Translations under genes and position numbers: made by a program
Shown: one piece after another, positions 1-6,981 of the stretch
How positions within the stretch are numbered: position 1 is the first letter of the stretch
Layout of the letters: each line of letters opens with the position of its first letter
Source: CAMCXT01 sp046302715
GTDB lineage: Bacteria; Bacteroidota; Bacteroidia; M30B66
Length of the DNA: 9,062 nt
Assembly (NCBI GenBank): GCA_046302715.1
Contig: JBKCHQ010000093.1
Location: forward strand, 1-9,062
Direction of reading: 5' to 3'
Notes under the pieces: model-generated
Databases searched by the model: none
What the model saw: only the letters and a program-made list of their open reading frames with translations
What the model was told of the DNA's origin: nothing

Positions 1-1216
1 CTAAACAAAAACAAACCCAACTCCGGCATGAAGATCACATTATTTGCTCAGATATTCCAAAAAATTAAGCGAGATTCTTTCAATAAACTTGCAGAAAAGT
101 TTGAATCCAACAAGCATAGCAAGGGAAATGATGCCTGGTCACACTTTGTTACAATGGTTTTCTGCCAGTTTTCCAAGTCAAATAGCCTCAATGATGTTTG
201 CAATGGAATGCGATCTGCAACAGGGGATTTAAACCATTTGGGTGTTACAAAGGCCATGAAACGATCGTCGTTGGCCTATAACAACCAGCACCGTAACTGG
301 GAGCTGTTTCAGGCAATGTATTTTAACCTTTACGATCAGTTTGAATCAACGTTAAAAAACAGCCGTAAGCTATTGCCTAAGCGGAAAATATATCTGTTAG
401 ACTCAACCACGATTGATCTTTGTCTGAAAGTATTTGATTGGGCGTTGTTCCGGAAGAAGAAAGGCGCTATTAAGCTTCACACCGTGCTTGATTTTGATGG
501 ATGCATGCCCGTTTTTGCTGATTTAAGTGATGGGAAAAAGCACGATGTAAAAGCCGCACACGATATTGAGTTCTCGACAGGAAGCATAGTTGTGGCCGAT
601 CGTGCTTATGTAGATTTTAACTGGATGAGGCAATTAGATGAACAAGGCGTTTTCTTTGTTATTCGTGGCAAGGAGAATATCAAACTAGAACTCACCGAAC
701 GGCCATTAAGTCCAATAGACGAAGCTAACCCACATCTTCAATATGATTGGCAGGGCTATTTAAGCTTGCCACAATCAAAATCAAAGTATCCGACGAAGCT
801 ACGAATGGTCCAGGTTTGGGACGAGGAGCAAGAAATTTATTTGGAACTGCTCACGAACAATTTTACTTGGACAGCATCGACCATAGCAGAACTGTATAAG
901 CGTCGGTGGAGTATCGAATCGTTCTTCAAAGAGATTAAAACACACCTGAAAATCAAGTCTTTCATTGGTACAAGCATGAATGCGGTTCTGATACAGATTT
1001 GGACAGCACTCATTACTATATTGCTTTTAAAGACGCTTCAAAAGGAAGCAAACCATCAATGGCACCTCTCGAATTTGGTATCTTTTATTCGTTTAAACCT
1101 GTTTGTAAAAATTGACCTTAAAAAATGGCTCGATAAACCCTTTTTAGATGACGACGAAATCGATAAATTGGAATTACAGCTTTCCCTTTTCTAAAACAAG
1201 GGGGGATTAATTTTCA
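1..1216 (+). mobile_element. IS4-family insertion sequence, left end outside the window
   Basis: The element is defined by its intact IS4-type transposase gene (28-1194). Only 27 bases precede the start codon, so the left terminal inverted repeat is not visible. The right end is probably somewhere in 1198-1216, a G-rich then AT-rich stretch (AAGGGGGGATTAATTTT), but without the left end I cannot match inverted repeats or a target-site duplication. The right boundary is therefore a guess. A possible gene remnant begins at about this point (see 1213-1332), which supports an end near here. Confidence 0.6.
28..1194 (+). CDS. IS4-family transposase (DUF4372 N-terminal type), intact
   Basis: This is a DDE transposase of 388 residues that would cut and rejoin the ends of its own IS. 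The N-terminal ~70 residues resemble the DUF4372 region found on many Bacteroidota IS4 transposases. The RNase H-like catalytic core follows: D125 in LLDSTTIDL, D191 in VVADRAYVDF, and E297 in YKRRWSIESFFKEIK. The last segment is an exact Y-x2-R-x3-E-x6-K signature (Y290, R293, E297, K304), the hallmark of IS4-type enzymes. Length and motifs are complete and there is no internal stop, so the enzyme could be active. The start at ATG 28 gives a normal N-terminus (MKITLFAQIFQKI), but with only 27 bases upstream an earlier start cannot be excluded. The family call is firm; the exact IS name is not known to me. Confidence 0.93.
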   Translation: MKITLFAQIFQKIKRDSFNKLAEKFESNKHSKGNDAWSHFVTMVFCQFSKSNSLNDVCNGMRSATGDLNHLGVTKAMKRSSLAYNNQHRNWELFQAMYFNLYDQFESTLKNSRKLLPKRKIYLLDSTTIDLCLKVFDWALFRKKKGAIKLHTVLDFDGCMPVFADLSDGKKHDVKAAHDIEFSTGSIVVADRAYVDFNWMRQLDEQGVFFVIRGKENIKLELTERPLSPIDEANPHLQYDWQGYLSLPQSKSKYPTKLRMVQVWDEEQEIYLELLTNNFTWTASTIAELYKRRWSIESFFKEIKTHLKIKSFIGTSMNAVLIQIWTALITILLLKTLQKEANHQWHLSNLVSFIRLNLFVKIDLKKWLDKPFLDDDEIDKLELQLSLF

Positions 1217-1332
1217 AAACTGCTATTTTTGATGTGGAATTCCGCACCAAATCAGGAAACTATTTTGTGTAAGTAAACGTTTTGGACGGGTATGATACAT
1301 TTTATGAAATTAAACCCTATTTAAATCCTTAA
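1213..1332 (+). pseudogene. possible 3' remnant of an unidentified gene cut by the IS
   Basis: One frame between the IS and the next gene reads as plausible protein, broken by one TAA at 1270-1272. Upstream of it comes FKTAIFDVEFRTKSGNYFV and downstream VNVLDGYDTFYEIKPYLNP, ending with TAA at 1330-1332. That stop directly touches the ATG of the DUF1810 gene (TAAATG), a spacing typical of adjacent genes in an operon. I infer that the IS removed the 5' part of a small gene and that the leftover tail has decayed. I do not recognise the family. A chance open stretch of about 40 codons with one stop is the alternative, so confidence is low. Confidence 0.3.
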
Positions 1333-1773
1333 ATGTCAACAATAGATGACCCTTTTAAATTAAATCGGTTTATTCTTGCGCAAGAAATAACCTATCATAA
1401 TGCGCTCTTACAAATTAAGAGCGCTAAAAAAACAGGCCATTGGATGTGGTATGTTTTTCCACAAGTTAAAGGCTTGGGAATCACCAGCCGCTCTTTGGAA
1501 TATTCCATTAAATCTCCTCAAGAAGCAAAGGCATATTTACAGCATCCTGTTTTAGGAGCTCGTTTAATTGAAATATCAGCAGCGCTTATCGAACATAAAG
1601 ACAAAACAGCCGAGACAATCTTAGGATACACCGACAGTTTAAAATTGAAATCGTCGATGACTTTATTCCATCAGGTTAGCGAAAACCATACTCTATTTGA
1701 TGCTGTTTTGAAGCAGTTTTTCAAGGGCGAAAGCTGTTCATTTACCCTGGCCTATTTAAACCAAAATCAATGA
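1333..1773 (+). CDS. DUF1810 family protein
   Basis: This 146-residue protein is the normal length for the DUF1810 family (PF08837), which is sometimes mislabelled 'calpastatin' in databases. The family hallmark is clear: FKLNRFILAQ at the N-terminus, then SAKKTGHWMWYVFPQVKGLG (residues 30-49) and the LGYTDSLKLKSSMTLF region (97-112). It is a small soluble protein without signal peptide or membrane segment. Its biochemical function is not established to my knowledge, and I do not assign one. The ATG at 1333 immediately follows the stop of a putative gene remnant. No clear ribosome site or promoter is visible in the 138 bases after the transposase, so its original expression may have depended on the gene the IS disrupted. 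It converges on the minus-strand membrane protein gene, with an inverted repeat between them. Confidence 0.88.
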   Translation: MSTIDDPFKLNRFILAQEITYHNALLQIKSAKKTGHWMWYVFPQVKGLGITSRSLEYSIKSPQEAKAYLQHPVLGARLIEISAALIEHKDKTAETILGYTDSLKLKSSMTLFHQVSENHTLFDAVLKQFFKGESCSFTLAYLNQNQ

Positions 1774-1786
1774 TGGAATAAAGAGT

Positions 1787-1826
1787 AATGCGCTACATTA
1801 CCAATGTAAAGTTCAGATAGCGCATT
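1787..1826. terminator. probable bidirectional terminator between convergent genes
   Basis: AATGCGCTA (1787-1795) and TAGCGCATT (1818-1826) form a perfect 9-bp inverted repeat around a 22-base loop. The loop itself contains a smaller stem, ACATT-acc-AATGT. The element lies in the 60-base gap between the stops of the DUF1810 gene (1773, plus) and the membrane protein gene (1834, minus), where a shared terminator is expected. No long T tract follows on either strand, so efficiency is uncertain. Confidence 0.5.
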
Positions 1827-1833
1827 CCCAATA

Positions 1834-3327
1834 TCATTCCTCGGGCAATGAAAACCACTTTCGGTAACTTCTGTAAAGAACGCTGGGAAGTAGCATAATT
1901 AATAAGGCTACACCGGCAAATTCAGCAAAAAGAAACATTCTGCTTTTAAAACGAACATACTCCTCGGTGTAGGTAAAATCGACAGATTTTTCAATCTCAA
2001 TCTTGTCTTGAACATCAAAGTAAAATGCTACACAAATAAGGGGTATTAAAACGCTTAATACCATAAAAGAATTAAGAGCAATACCCAGGGGTAACTGACG
2101 TTTTGATGCACTAAAAATGCGGGCAGTTAAAAATGCGAATACTCCATAGTAAAGTAATAGAACCACAAAAAATGAATTGGAAGAAATTTGCATCAGTCCC
2201 AATATTAAACCGGTGAGTATGGCCAATACAAATACGGATAAAATCCCAATAAAAAAGGTTCTAACCGTGGTATGCCGAAAAATAAATACCAGTAATGAAG
2301 TGAACAACGAAATATAAAAAGCAATGCGAAAGAGGCCGGGAATTCTTTTGGGCAACCACGCATTTTTTCTATCTAAAATATTATCAACCCCGTCTTGTAT
2401 CAAACTTATTCCCAACAGGTTTAAAAATGTTGGAACATCTTCATTATACTCAGAATAATAAAGCGCTTCATTCGAAAACTTATTATAATACTTTTCTTTT
2501 AAACGCTTAAATTCAGCATTCCAATTATCGCGTTGCGGACTTTTTTGCGCCTCCCATACACGTTCATATAATGCAATAGCTGTGGTAGGTTGAATTGTGA
2601 ATTGCCACTCAGCCCTAGCCACATTGATAAAATTGTAATCAGGCGGTGTTAAAAGCACGTGCATGGTGTCTGACAGGCGTATCGAACTGTCAGCATCGCT
2701 TAGTAAGCGTCGAAGTTCCTTTGGCGTAACGTAATGTTTGCCTTCTATATAATTATTTTCCGTAAGCGTTTGATTACCAATTTCTTCACCGTCTGTTTGC
2801 AAACTAAATCTATCGGAAACATATAAGGTATCGCGCTCCCAATTTTTTTGGAGTGAATCGGCGTATAATGATGCAGCCAAGAAATTCATTTCATTCGTTT
2901 CCTTAACAATTTCGTCGTAAGTAAATGCAGCATTAGCCCGATAAGATTCAACAGCTGACGGTATAAAAGGTAAAATCACAAATAGAAAAATAACTGCGAA
3001 ATACGAAACATATTCAATCAAAAAACCTGATGGTGATTGAGGTCCAAATCGTTTAAACGAATTGAAACGCAAGAGATATATCATCCAAAATACAAATCCA
3101 ATAATTGAAAACAAGGACACCAACAATGTTGGAATATAAACCGTTGAATCTGCCCGAGGATCGTTGGGCGCCAGCATGTAATAGGCCGTTAATAAAAGCG
3201 CAGATACGAATACAATCCACGCAACACGGTGAAGACGTGTACTCCAAAAGCCGGGCGCTGATATTAAATACTTGCGGTCTATTTTCTGAATGAAGGGCGG
3301 ATAAAAGATGTTATTGAAAAAGTTCAT
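1834..3327 (-). CDS. eight-helix membrane protein, probable ABC transporter membrane partner
   Basis: This 497-residue inner-membrane protein is of a family I do not recognise. Hydrophobic segments fall at about residues 34-52, 63-86, 104-124, 331-350, 355-378, 385-404, 413-436 and 463-485. Between the third and fourth lies a roughly 205-residue hydrophilic domain (125-330), rich in Tyr, Asp and Glu. Basic clusters (RFNSFKRFG near 87-95, RHTTVR at 351-356, SASKRQ near 406-411, YRSYRK near the C-terminus) fit a topology with both ends and the even loops in the cytoplasm, which puts the large domain outside. The gene starts 4 bp after the stop of the ABC ATPase gene, with GAGG just ahead of the ATG, so the two are almost certainly co-transcribed. 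By context it is the permease-like partner of that ATPase. ABC-2-type permeases with large extracytoplasmic loops are the nearest analogy; substrate and direction are unknown. Confidence 0.75.
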   Translation of the reverse strand: MNFFNNIFYPPFIQKIDRKYLISAPGFWSTRLHRVAWIVFVSALLLTAYYMLAPNDPRADSTVYIPTLLVSLFSIIGFVFWMIYLLRFNSFKRFGPQSPSGFLIEYVSYFAVIFLFVILPFIPSAVESYRANAAFTYDEIVKETNEMNFLAASLYADSLQKNWERDTLYVSDRFSLQTDGEEIGNQTLTENNYIEGKHYVTPKELRRLLSDADSSIRLSDTMHVLLTPPDYNFINVARAEWQFTIQPTTAIALYERVWEAQKSPQRDNWNAEFKRLKEKYYNKFSNEALYYSEYNEDVPTFLNLLGISLIQDGVDNILDRKNAWLPKRIPGLFRIAFYISLFTSLLVFIFRHTTVRTFFIGILSVFVLAILTGLILGLMQISSNSFFVVLLLYYGVFAFLTARIFSASKRQLPLGIALNSFMVLSVLIPLICVAFYFDVQDKIEIEKSVDFTYTEEYVRFKSRMFLFAEFAGVALLIMLLPSVLYRSYRKWFSLPEE

Positions 3328-3331
3328 GACC

Positions 3332-4483
3332 TCAATTATTGAAAAAACGTTTGGTTGAATGTGAAATATCGCGGTAATACTTTAAGGGAATGTTGGAATT
3401 AATGAGCTGCTTTAAAATTGTTTCAGCTGAATTTTGTCCGCAAAACAGGGTATAATATCCTCCGTTAAACTGAATTTTCACTGAAAGTGACTCCAATACC
3501 CCCGCCAGAACATCACGCTCGGCTGCACTTTCGATTTCGAGCACCGTTTCGGAAGCACTTTGTTCCTGAGGTCCGTGCATCTGACATGCTCCATTCTTGA
3601 TAAACAACACCCGATCGGCAACTTTTTCGACCTCGTGCAATTGCTGCGAACTAAGAATTACACCCAGCGAGTGATATGCCGATTTAGCCAAAAATCGTAA
3701 GTCGGTTAATACGGTTTGCTGAGCATTAATATCGAGGTTGGCCAGCGGCTCGTCGAGGATTAGCAAGCCCGGCTTAAACAGTAAAATACGGGCCAGTTCG
3801 AAACGTGTGCGGTAACCACTACTAATGCGATCCCAATTTAAATGGGCATAGGGCCCAAGTCCGAGACGTTCGATCATAAAATCGACCATAAGCTCGTTTT
3901 CGGACTCTTTTAAGCCCGAAAGCGATGCCGAAAAATGTAAATTATCTTTCAAAAGTCCGTACCACTTTGGAATACGCTGTGGAATAAAGGCCACATAGCC
4001 TCGCACCGTGTAGGCATCAGCCTGGAGAATTTGTGGAAATGCCACCGAACCCCCATCTAAGGCCAATTGTCCCGATAAACAACGCAGCAGCGTGGTTTTA
4101 CCGTTACCATTTTCGCCCACCACGCCTAAAATTTCACCTGAAGAAAGTGCCAGTGAAACGGGTGAAAGGCTAAAATTCCCGTGTGCATATTTTTTGGTTA
4201 TTTGATCACAAACGACCAATTCAGTCTTTTGATGTGGTGGCCCCGCTAACGCGGCATCAATTTGCTGAAGCAATTGCAAGGTTTGAGAATGGAGTAATTC
4301 TTTAGCCTGATTGGGCTGACTTGCTTCGTGAAGCGCTCTATACTTTTGACTCAACGTGATGGCTTCGCGTATTAGCGTGTGCTGATGCGTTTCGAGGCAA
4401 TAATCCAACAATCGGCGCAAAGCCAGATTGTGGTCGCCGTGGTTAAGATAATCGCTAATTTCTAGCGAAACCGATGCGTTCAT
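3332..4483 (-). CDS. ABC transporter ATP-binding protein with N-terminal helical extension
   Basis: This 383-residue ABC ATPase carries an extra N-terminal region. Residues 1-80 are predicted all-helical (for example YLNHGDHNLALRRLLDYCL) and precede the nucleotide-binding domain, which begins near 88 (LVVCDQITKKY). Visible motifs are Walker A GENGNGKT (123-130), Q-loop Q169 (FIPQR), a variant signature SSGYR (221-225) in place of LSGGQ, Walker B LLILDEP (240-246) and the D-loop NLD (249-251). At the H-loop, where SSH is usual, the sequence is SSQQLHEVE, with Gln at 280. A C-terminal ~70-residue extension (312-383) ends YYRDISHSTKRFF, in the style of ABC-2-type ATPases. It should be cytoplasmic and drive the membrane protein encoded 4 bp downstream. 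The start at 4483 places the gene behind a -7-like element at 4508-4515. The ABC assignment is firm; the transported substrate is unknown. Confidence 0.88.
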   Translation of the reverse strand: MNASVSLEISDYLNHGDHNLALRRLLDYCLETHQHTLIREAITLSQKYRALHEASQPNQAKELLHSQTLQLLQQIDAALAGPPHQKTELVVCDQITKKYAHGNFSLSPVSLALSSGEILGVVGENGNGKTTLLRCLSGQLALDGGSVAFPQILQADAYTVRGYVAFIPQRIPKWYGLLKDNLHFSASLSGLKESENELMVDFMIERLGLGPYAHLNWDRISSGYRTRFELARILLFKPGLLILDEPLANLDINAQQTVLTDLRFLAKSAYHSLGVILSSQQLHEVEKVADRVLFIKNGACQMHGPQEQSASETVLEIESAAERDVLAGVLESLSVKIQFNGGYYTLFCGQNSAETILKQLINSNIPLKYYRDISHSTKRFFNN

Positions 4484-4507
4484 ATTGGGGAGTAAGAATT
4501 AATTTTT

Positions 4508-4515
4508 GAAAGATA
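4508..4515 (-). promoter_or_regulatory. candidate -7 promoter element for the ABC unit
   Basis: Read on the minus strand this is TATCTTTC, matching the Bacteroidota -7 consensus TAnnTTTG at all but the last base. It sits 25 bases ahead of the ATPase start codon and would give a short leader of roughly 20 bases. No well-spaced TTG (-33) partner is obvious, so this is a moderate candidate. Confidence 0.35.
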
Positions 4516-4555
4516 ACGAAAACAAAACGGCATTATTGGACAACAACTTATCTGA

Positions 4556-4695
4556 ATAAAAAAATAGACACAAAACATTGATTATATGACAAATAATTAA
4601 ACATATCCAATTAAAATATAAAGCAACAGAAGGACGGACTACAAGAAAAGTACCCCGAAAATTTTTTAAACATTATTTTTCATAAAAAAATAGAC
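4556..4695 (+). repeat. 14-bp direct repeat pair upstream of uvrB
   Basis: ATAAAAAAATAGAC occurs exactly at 4556-4569 and again at 4682-4695, 126 bases apart start to start. The flanks differ (TCTGA/ACAAAAC versus TTTTC/CTATCCC), so the match is limited to the 14 bases. Half of it is an A7 run, which makes coincidence more likely in AT-rich DNA. The shared TAGAC ending and location in a divergent promoter region make a paired protein-binding site possible. Confidence 0.5.
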
Positions 4696-4725
4696 CTATC
4701 CCACTGCCGTAAAAATTAAAGCAGT

Positions 4726-4754
4726 TTATTTATGCATGTTTTGTAAACAAATAA
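4726..4754 (+). promoter_or_regulatory. bulged palindrome upstream of uvrB
   Basis: TTATTT (4726-4731) pairs with AAATAA (4749-4754), and GTTT (4738-4741) pairs with AAAC (4745-4748) around TGT. The left side carries an unpaired ATGCAT. The element ends 39 bases ahead of the uvrB start. It could be an operator or a weak hairpin, but base composition alone makes such pairings fairly easy here. Confidence 0.25.
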
Positions 4755-4793
4755 CCTTTTAAGCTTTTTATCATTTAGATTACAACTCACAGC

Positions 4794-6821
4794 ATGAAAT
4801 TCCGCCTCATTTCAGAATACATCCCCACCGGCGATCAGCCGCAGGCTATTGAGCAATTGGTGATGGGGGTAGAACAGGGCGAACGTGCACAGGTACTTTT
4901 AGGGGTAACCGGCTCGGGAAAAACCTTTACGGTAGCTAATGTTATCAGAGATACGGGCCGACCTACCTTGGTGTTGAGCCATAACAAAACACTGGCAGCT
5001 CAATTGTATCAGGAATTTAAAATGTTTTTTCCTGAAAATGCAGTTGAATATTTTGTTTCATATTACGATTACTACCAACCCGAGGCCTACATTCCGGTAA
5101 CGGGCACCTATATTGAAAAAGATTTATCCATCAACGACGAAATTGAAAAGCTTCGATTGAGTGCGGCTACAGCGCTCTTGTCGGGGCGGCGCGATGTGAT
5201 TGTGGTATCGTCGGTAAGCTGCATTTACGGCATGGGCAATCCGGATAACATCCGCAGCAATACCATAAAAATAAAGAGGGGTGATATTATAAGTCGCAAT
5301 CGTTTTCTGCATTTGTTAGTGCAGGCACTCTACTCGCGAACCGAAAAAGAATTTAGAAATGGTACTTTCAGAGTGAAGGGCGATACGGTGGATGTGTATA
5401 TAGGAAGCGCTGATTTGGCGTATCGTATTTACTTCTTTGGTGACGAGATTGAACTTATAGAATCCATCGATCCGGTTTCGGGGCATGTTTTCCATGAAAT
5501 GGATCAGCTCATCATTTACCCAGCTACAATTTACGTAGCTCGCAAAGAGGGAATGATTGATATCATCCATGAGATACAGGACGATATGGTGAAGCAGGTC
5601 GATTTTTTTAAGGCCGAACATAAATTTCTCGAAGCTAAACGAATTGAAGACCGTGTAACCTACGACATGGAAATGATGCGCGAATTGGGATATTGCAGCG
5701 GCATTGAAAATTATTCGCGCTATTTCGACGGCCGCACTAAAGGTTCGCGCCCCTTTTGCCTGATTGATTATTTTCCGGATGATTTCCTAATGGTGATTGA
5801 CGAGAGCCATGTTACCGTGCCGCAAATTAGAGCCATGTATGCCGGCGACTTGTCGCGAAAGCAAAACCTTGTTGAATATGGCTTTAGATTGCCGGCTGCA
5901 TTGGATAATCGCCCCCTTAAGTTCGAAGAGTTTACTGCACTCCTCAATCAGATAATTTATGTAAGTGCCACACCGGCCGATTATGAGCTGAATGAAAGTG
6001 GAGGTGTAGTGGTTGAGCAAGTAATTAGACCAACGGGATTACTTGATCCAATAATTGAGGTGAGGCCTAGCCAAAACCAGATTGACGATTTACTGGATGC
6101 GGTAGATGAAGTATTGAAACGTGATGAACGGGTTTTAGTGACCACGCTTACCAAACGGATGGCAGAGGAGCTCACGAAATACATGACCAAGTTAAACATT
6201 CGCTGCCGTTATATTCACTCCGATGTAGATACATTGGAACGCGTTGAAATATTGGGCGATCTTAGGCTGGGCAAATTTGATGTATTAATAGGTGTAAACT
6301 TGTTGCGTGAAGGACTTGATTTGCCCGAAGTTTCGTTGGTGGCGATTTTGGATGCGGATAAAGAAGGCTTTTTACGTTCCACCCGATCGCTGGTTCAAAC
6401 GGTGGGAAGAGCAGCGCGTAATGTTAACGGCAGAGTAATCATGTATGCCGACTCGATTACCGATTCAATGCAACGCACTATTGAAGAAACAGCACGTCGC
6501 AGGGAAAAGCAGATTAAATACAATCTGGACCATGACATTGTGCCTACACAGATTGTAAAATCCAAGGAGAGCATTTTCGCACGTTCGGGTTCTGATTCGG
6601 GAGGAAGAAACAATCGCTTTAAAGCCTACACCGAGCAAGAACAAAACTCATTAGCTGCCGATCCGGTGATTAAATACATGAGTCGCGAACAAATTCAGAA
6701 GGCCATTGCACAAACGCGTAAGCTGATGGAAAAAGCCGCCAAGGAGCTTGATTTTATGGAAGCTGCTCGATTACGCGACGAAATGCAGGAACTGGAGTCA
6801 CGCCTGAAGAAAATGGATTGA
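4794..6821 (+). CDS. uvrB: UvrABC excinuclease subunit B
   Basis: UvrB is the damage-verifying helicase-like subunit of nucleotide excision repair. UvrA2 loads it at a lesion; it then opens the DNA and recruits UvrC for the dual incision. The 675-residue protein is full length. In order: GDQPQAI (13-19), Walker A GVTGSGKT (37-44), the tyrosine-rich beta-hairpin that clamps DNA (VSYYDYYQPEAYIP, about 88-101), the DEAD-like box DESH (336-339), SATP (391-394), motif VI QTVGRAARN (535-543), and a C-terminal UVR motif that contacts UvrC (about 634-669). ATG 4794 gives the conserved opening MKFRLISEYIPTGDQP. No SOS-type operator can be asserted upstream. It is a single-gene unit: divergent from the ABC pair and separated from the next gene by 381 bp. 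The assignment is certain. Confidence 0.99.
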   Translation: MKFRLISEYIPTGDQPQAIEQLVMGVEQGERAQVLLGVTGSGKTFTVANVIRDTGRPTLVLSHNKTLAAQLYQEFKMFFPENAVEYFVSYYDYYQPEAYIPVTGTYIEKDLSINDEIEKLRLSAATALLSGRRDVIVVSSVSCIYGMGNPDNIRSNTIKIKRGDIISRNRFLHLLVQALYSRTEKEFRNGTFRVKGDTVDVYIGSADLAYRIYFFGDEIELIESIDPVSGHVFHEMDQLIIYPATIYVARKEGMIDIIHEIQDDMVKQVDFFKAEHKFLEAKRIEDRVTYDMEMMRELGYCSGIENYSRYFDGRTKGSRPFCLIDYFPDDFLMVIDESHVTVPQIRAMYAGDLSRKQNLVEYGFRLPAALDNRPLKFEEFTALLNQIIYVSATPADYELNESGGVVVEQVIRPTGLLDPIIEVRPSQNQIDDLLDAVDEVLKRDERVLVTTLTKRMAEELTKYMTKLNIRCRYIHSDVDTLERVEILGDLRLGKFDVLIGVNLLREGLDLPEVSLVAILDADKEGFLRSTRSLVQTVGRAARNVNGRVIMYADSITDSMQRTIEETARRREKQIKYNLDHDIVPTQIVKSKESIFARSGSDSGGRNNRFKAYTEQEQNSLAADPVIKYMSREQIQKAIAQTRKLMEKAAKELDFMEAARLRDEMQELESRLKKMD

Positions 6822-6825
6822 AAGG

Positions 6826-6866
6826 AATAGATGCCGATTTAACTATAAAGGCTATTCACATCTATT
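6826..6866 (+). terminator. weak candidate terminator after uvrB
   Basis: AATAGATG (6826-6833) and CATCTATT (6859-6866) form a perfect 8-bp inverted repeat starting 5 bases after the uvrB stop codon, with a 25-base loop. A competing pairing exists between GAATAG (6825-6830) and CTATTC (6852-6857). The stems are AT-rich and only a poor T stretch follows, so this may be a 3'-end structure rather than a strong intrinsic terminator. Confidence 0.3.
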
Positions 6867-6890
6867 GTTGAAATTTAGATTTGGTTGCTA

Positions 6891-6981
6891 GAAATCGATT
6901 TCGTAGGAATCCTATCCCCCCCTACCCGCTGCAAAGCTACGTCATTCAGCCAAAACAGCTGTTAAGAAACGTTTATAAACG
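6891..6981. repeat. cluster of four short perfect palindromes
   Basis: Within 91 bases lie GAAATCGATTTC (6891-6902), TAGGAATCCTA (6904-6914, odd centre), AACAGCTGTT (6954-6963) and CGTTTATAAACG (6970-6981). Each is an exact inverted repeat with no or one central base, so they suit dimeric DNA-binding proteins rather than RNA hairpins. They share no common sequence, so they are not copies of one operator. Confidence 0.6.

Larger units (their letters stand above)
4484..4793. other. AT-rich divergent intergenic region between the ABC unit and uvrB
   Basis: This 310-bp gap separates the start codons of two divergently transcribed genes, so it must hold both promoters. It is strongly AT-rich with many A and T runs. 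I found no credible reading frame or RNA gene. Visible structure: a near-consensus -7 element for the minus-strand unit, a 14-bp direct repeat, and a bulged palindrome about 40 bases upstream of uvrB. No confident TAnnTTTG element is visible for uvrB. Confidence 0.7.

Noticed and set aside
1184..1202. CCCTT/AAGGG stem straddling the transposase stop codon
   Set aside because: Only 5 bp with a 9-base loop and no T tract; too weak to call a terminator.
3053..3293. Short frames on both strands inside the membrane protein gene
   Set aside because: They overlap an intact 497-codon gene with coherent membrane topology and show no recognisable motif.
4752..4776. TAACCTTT and TATCATTT as possible uvrB -7 elements
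   Set aside because: Each departs from TAnnTTTG at two important positions and spacing to an upstream TTTG is poor.
5124..6613. Several antisense open frames inside uvrB
   Set aside because: They are shadows of a highly conserved gene whose plus-strand frame shows all family motifs; none resembles a protein family.
6915..6930. C7 run whose complement GGGGGGAT also occurs at the IS right end (1200-1207)
   Set aside because: The shared match is only eight bases of low complexity, and flanking sequence does not agree; not evidence of a second IS end.
6932..6939. Exact TAGCTTTG (-7 consensus) on the minus strand
   Set aside because: It would drive transcription into the 3' end of uvrB, no suitably placed -33 TTG was found, and no gene starts downstream. 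Probably coincidence.
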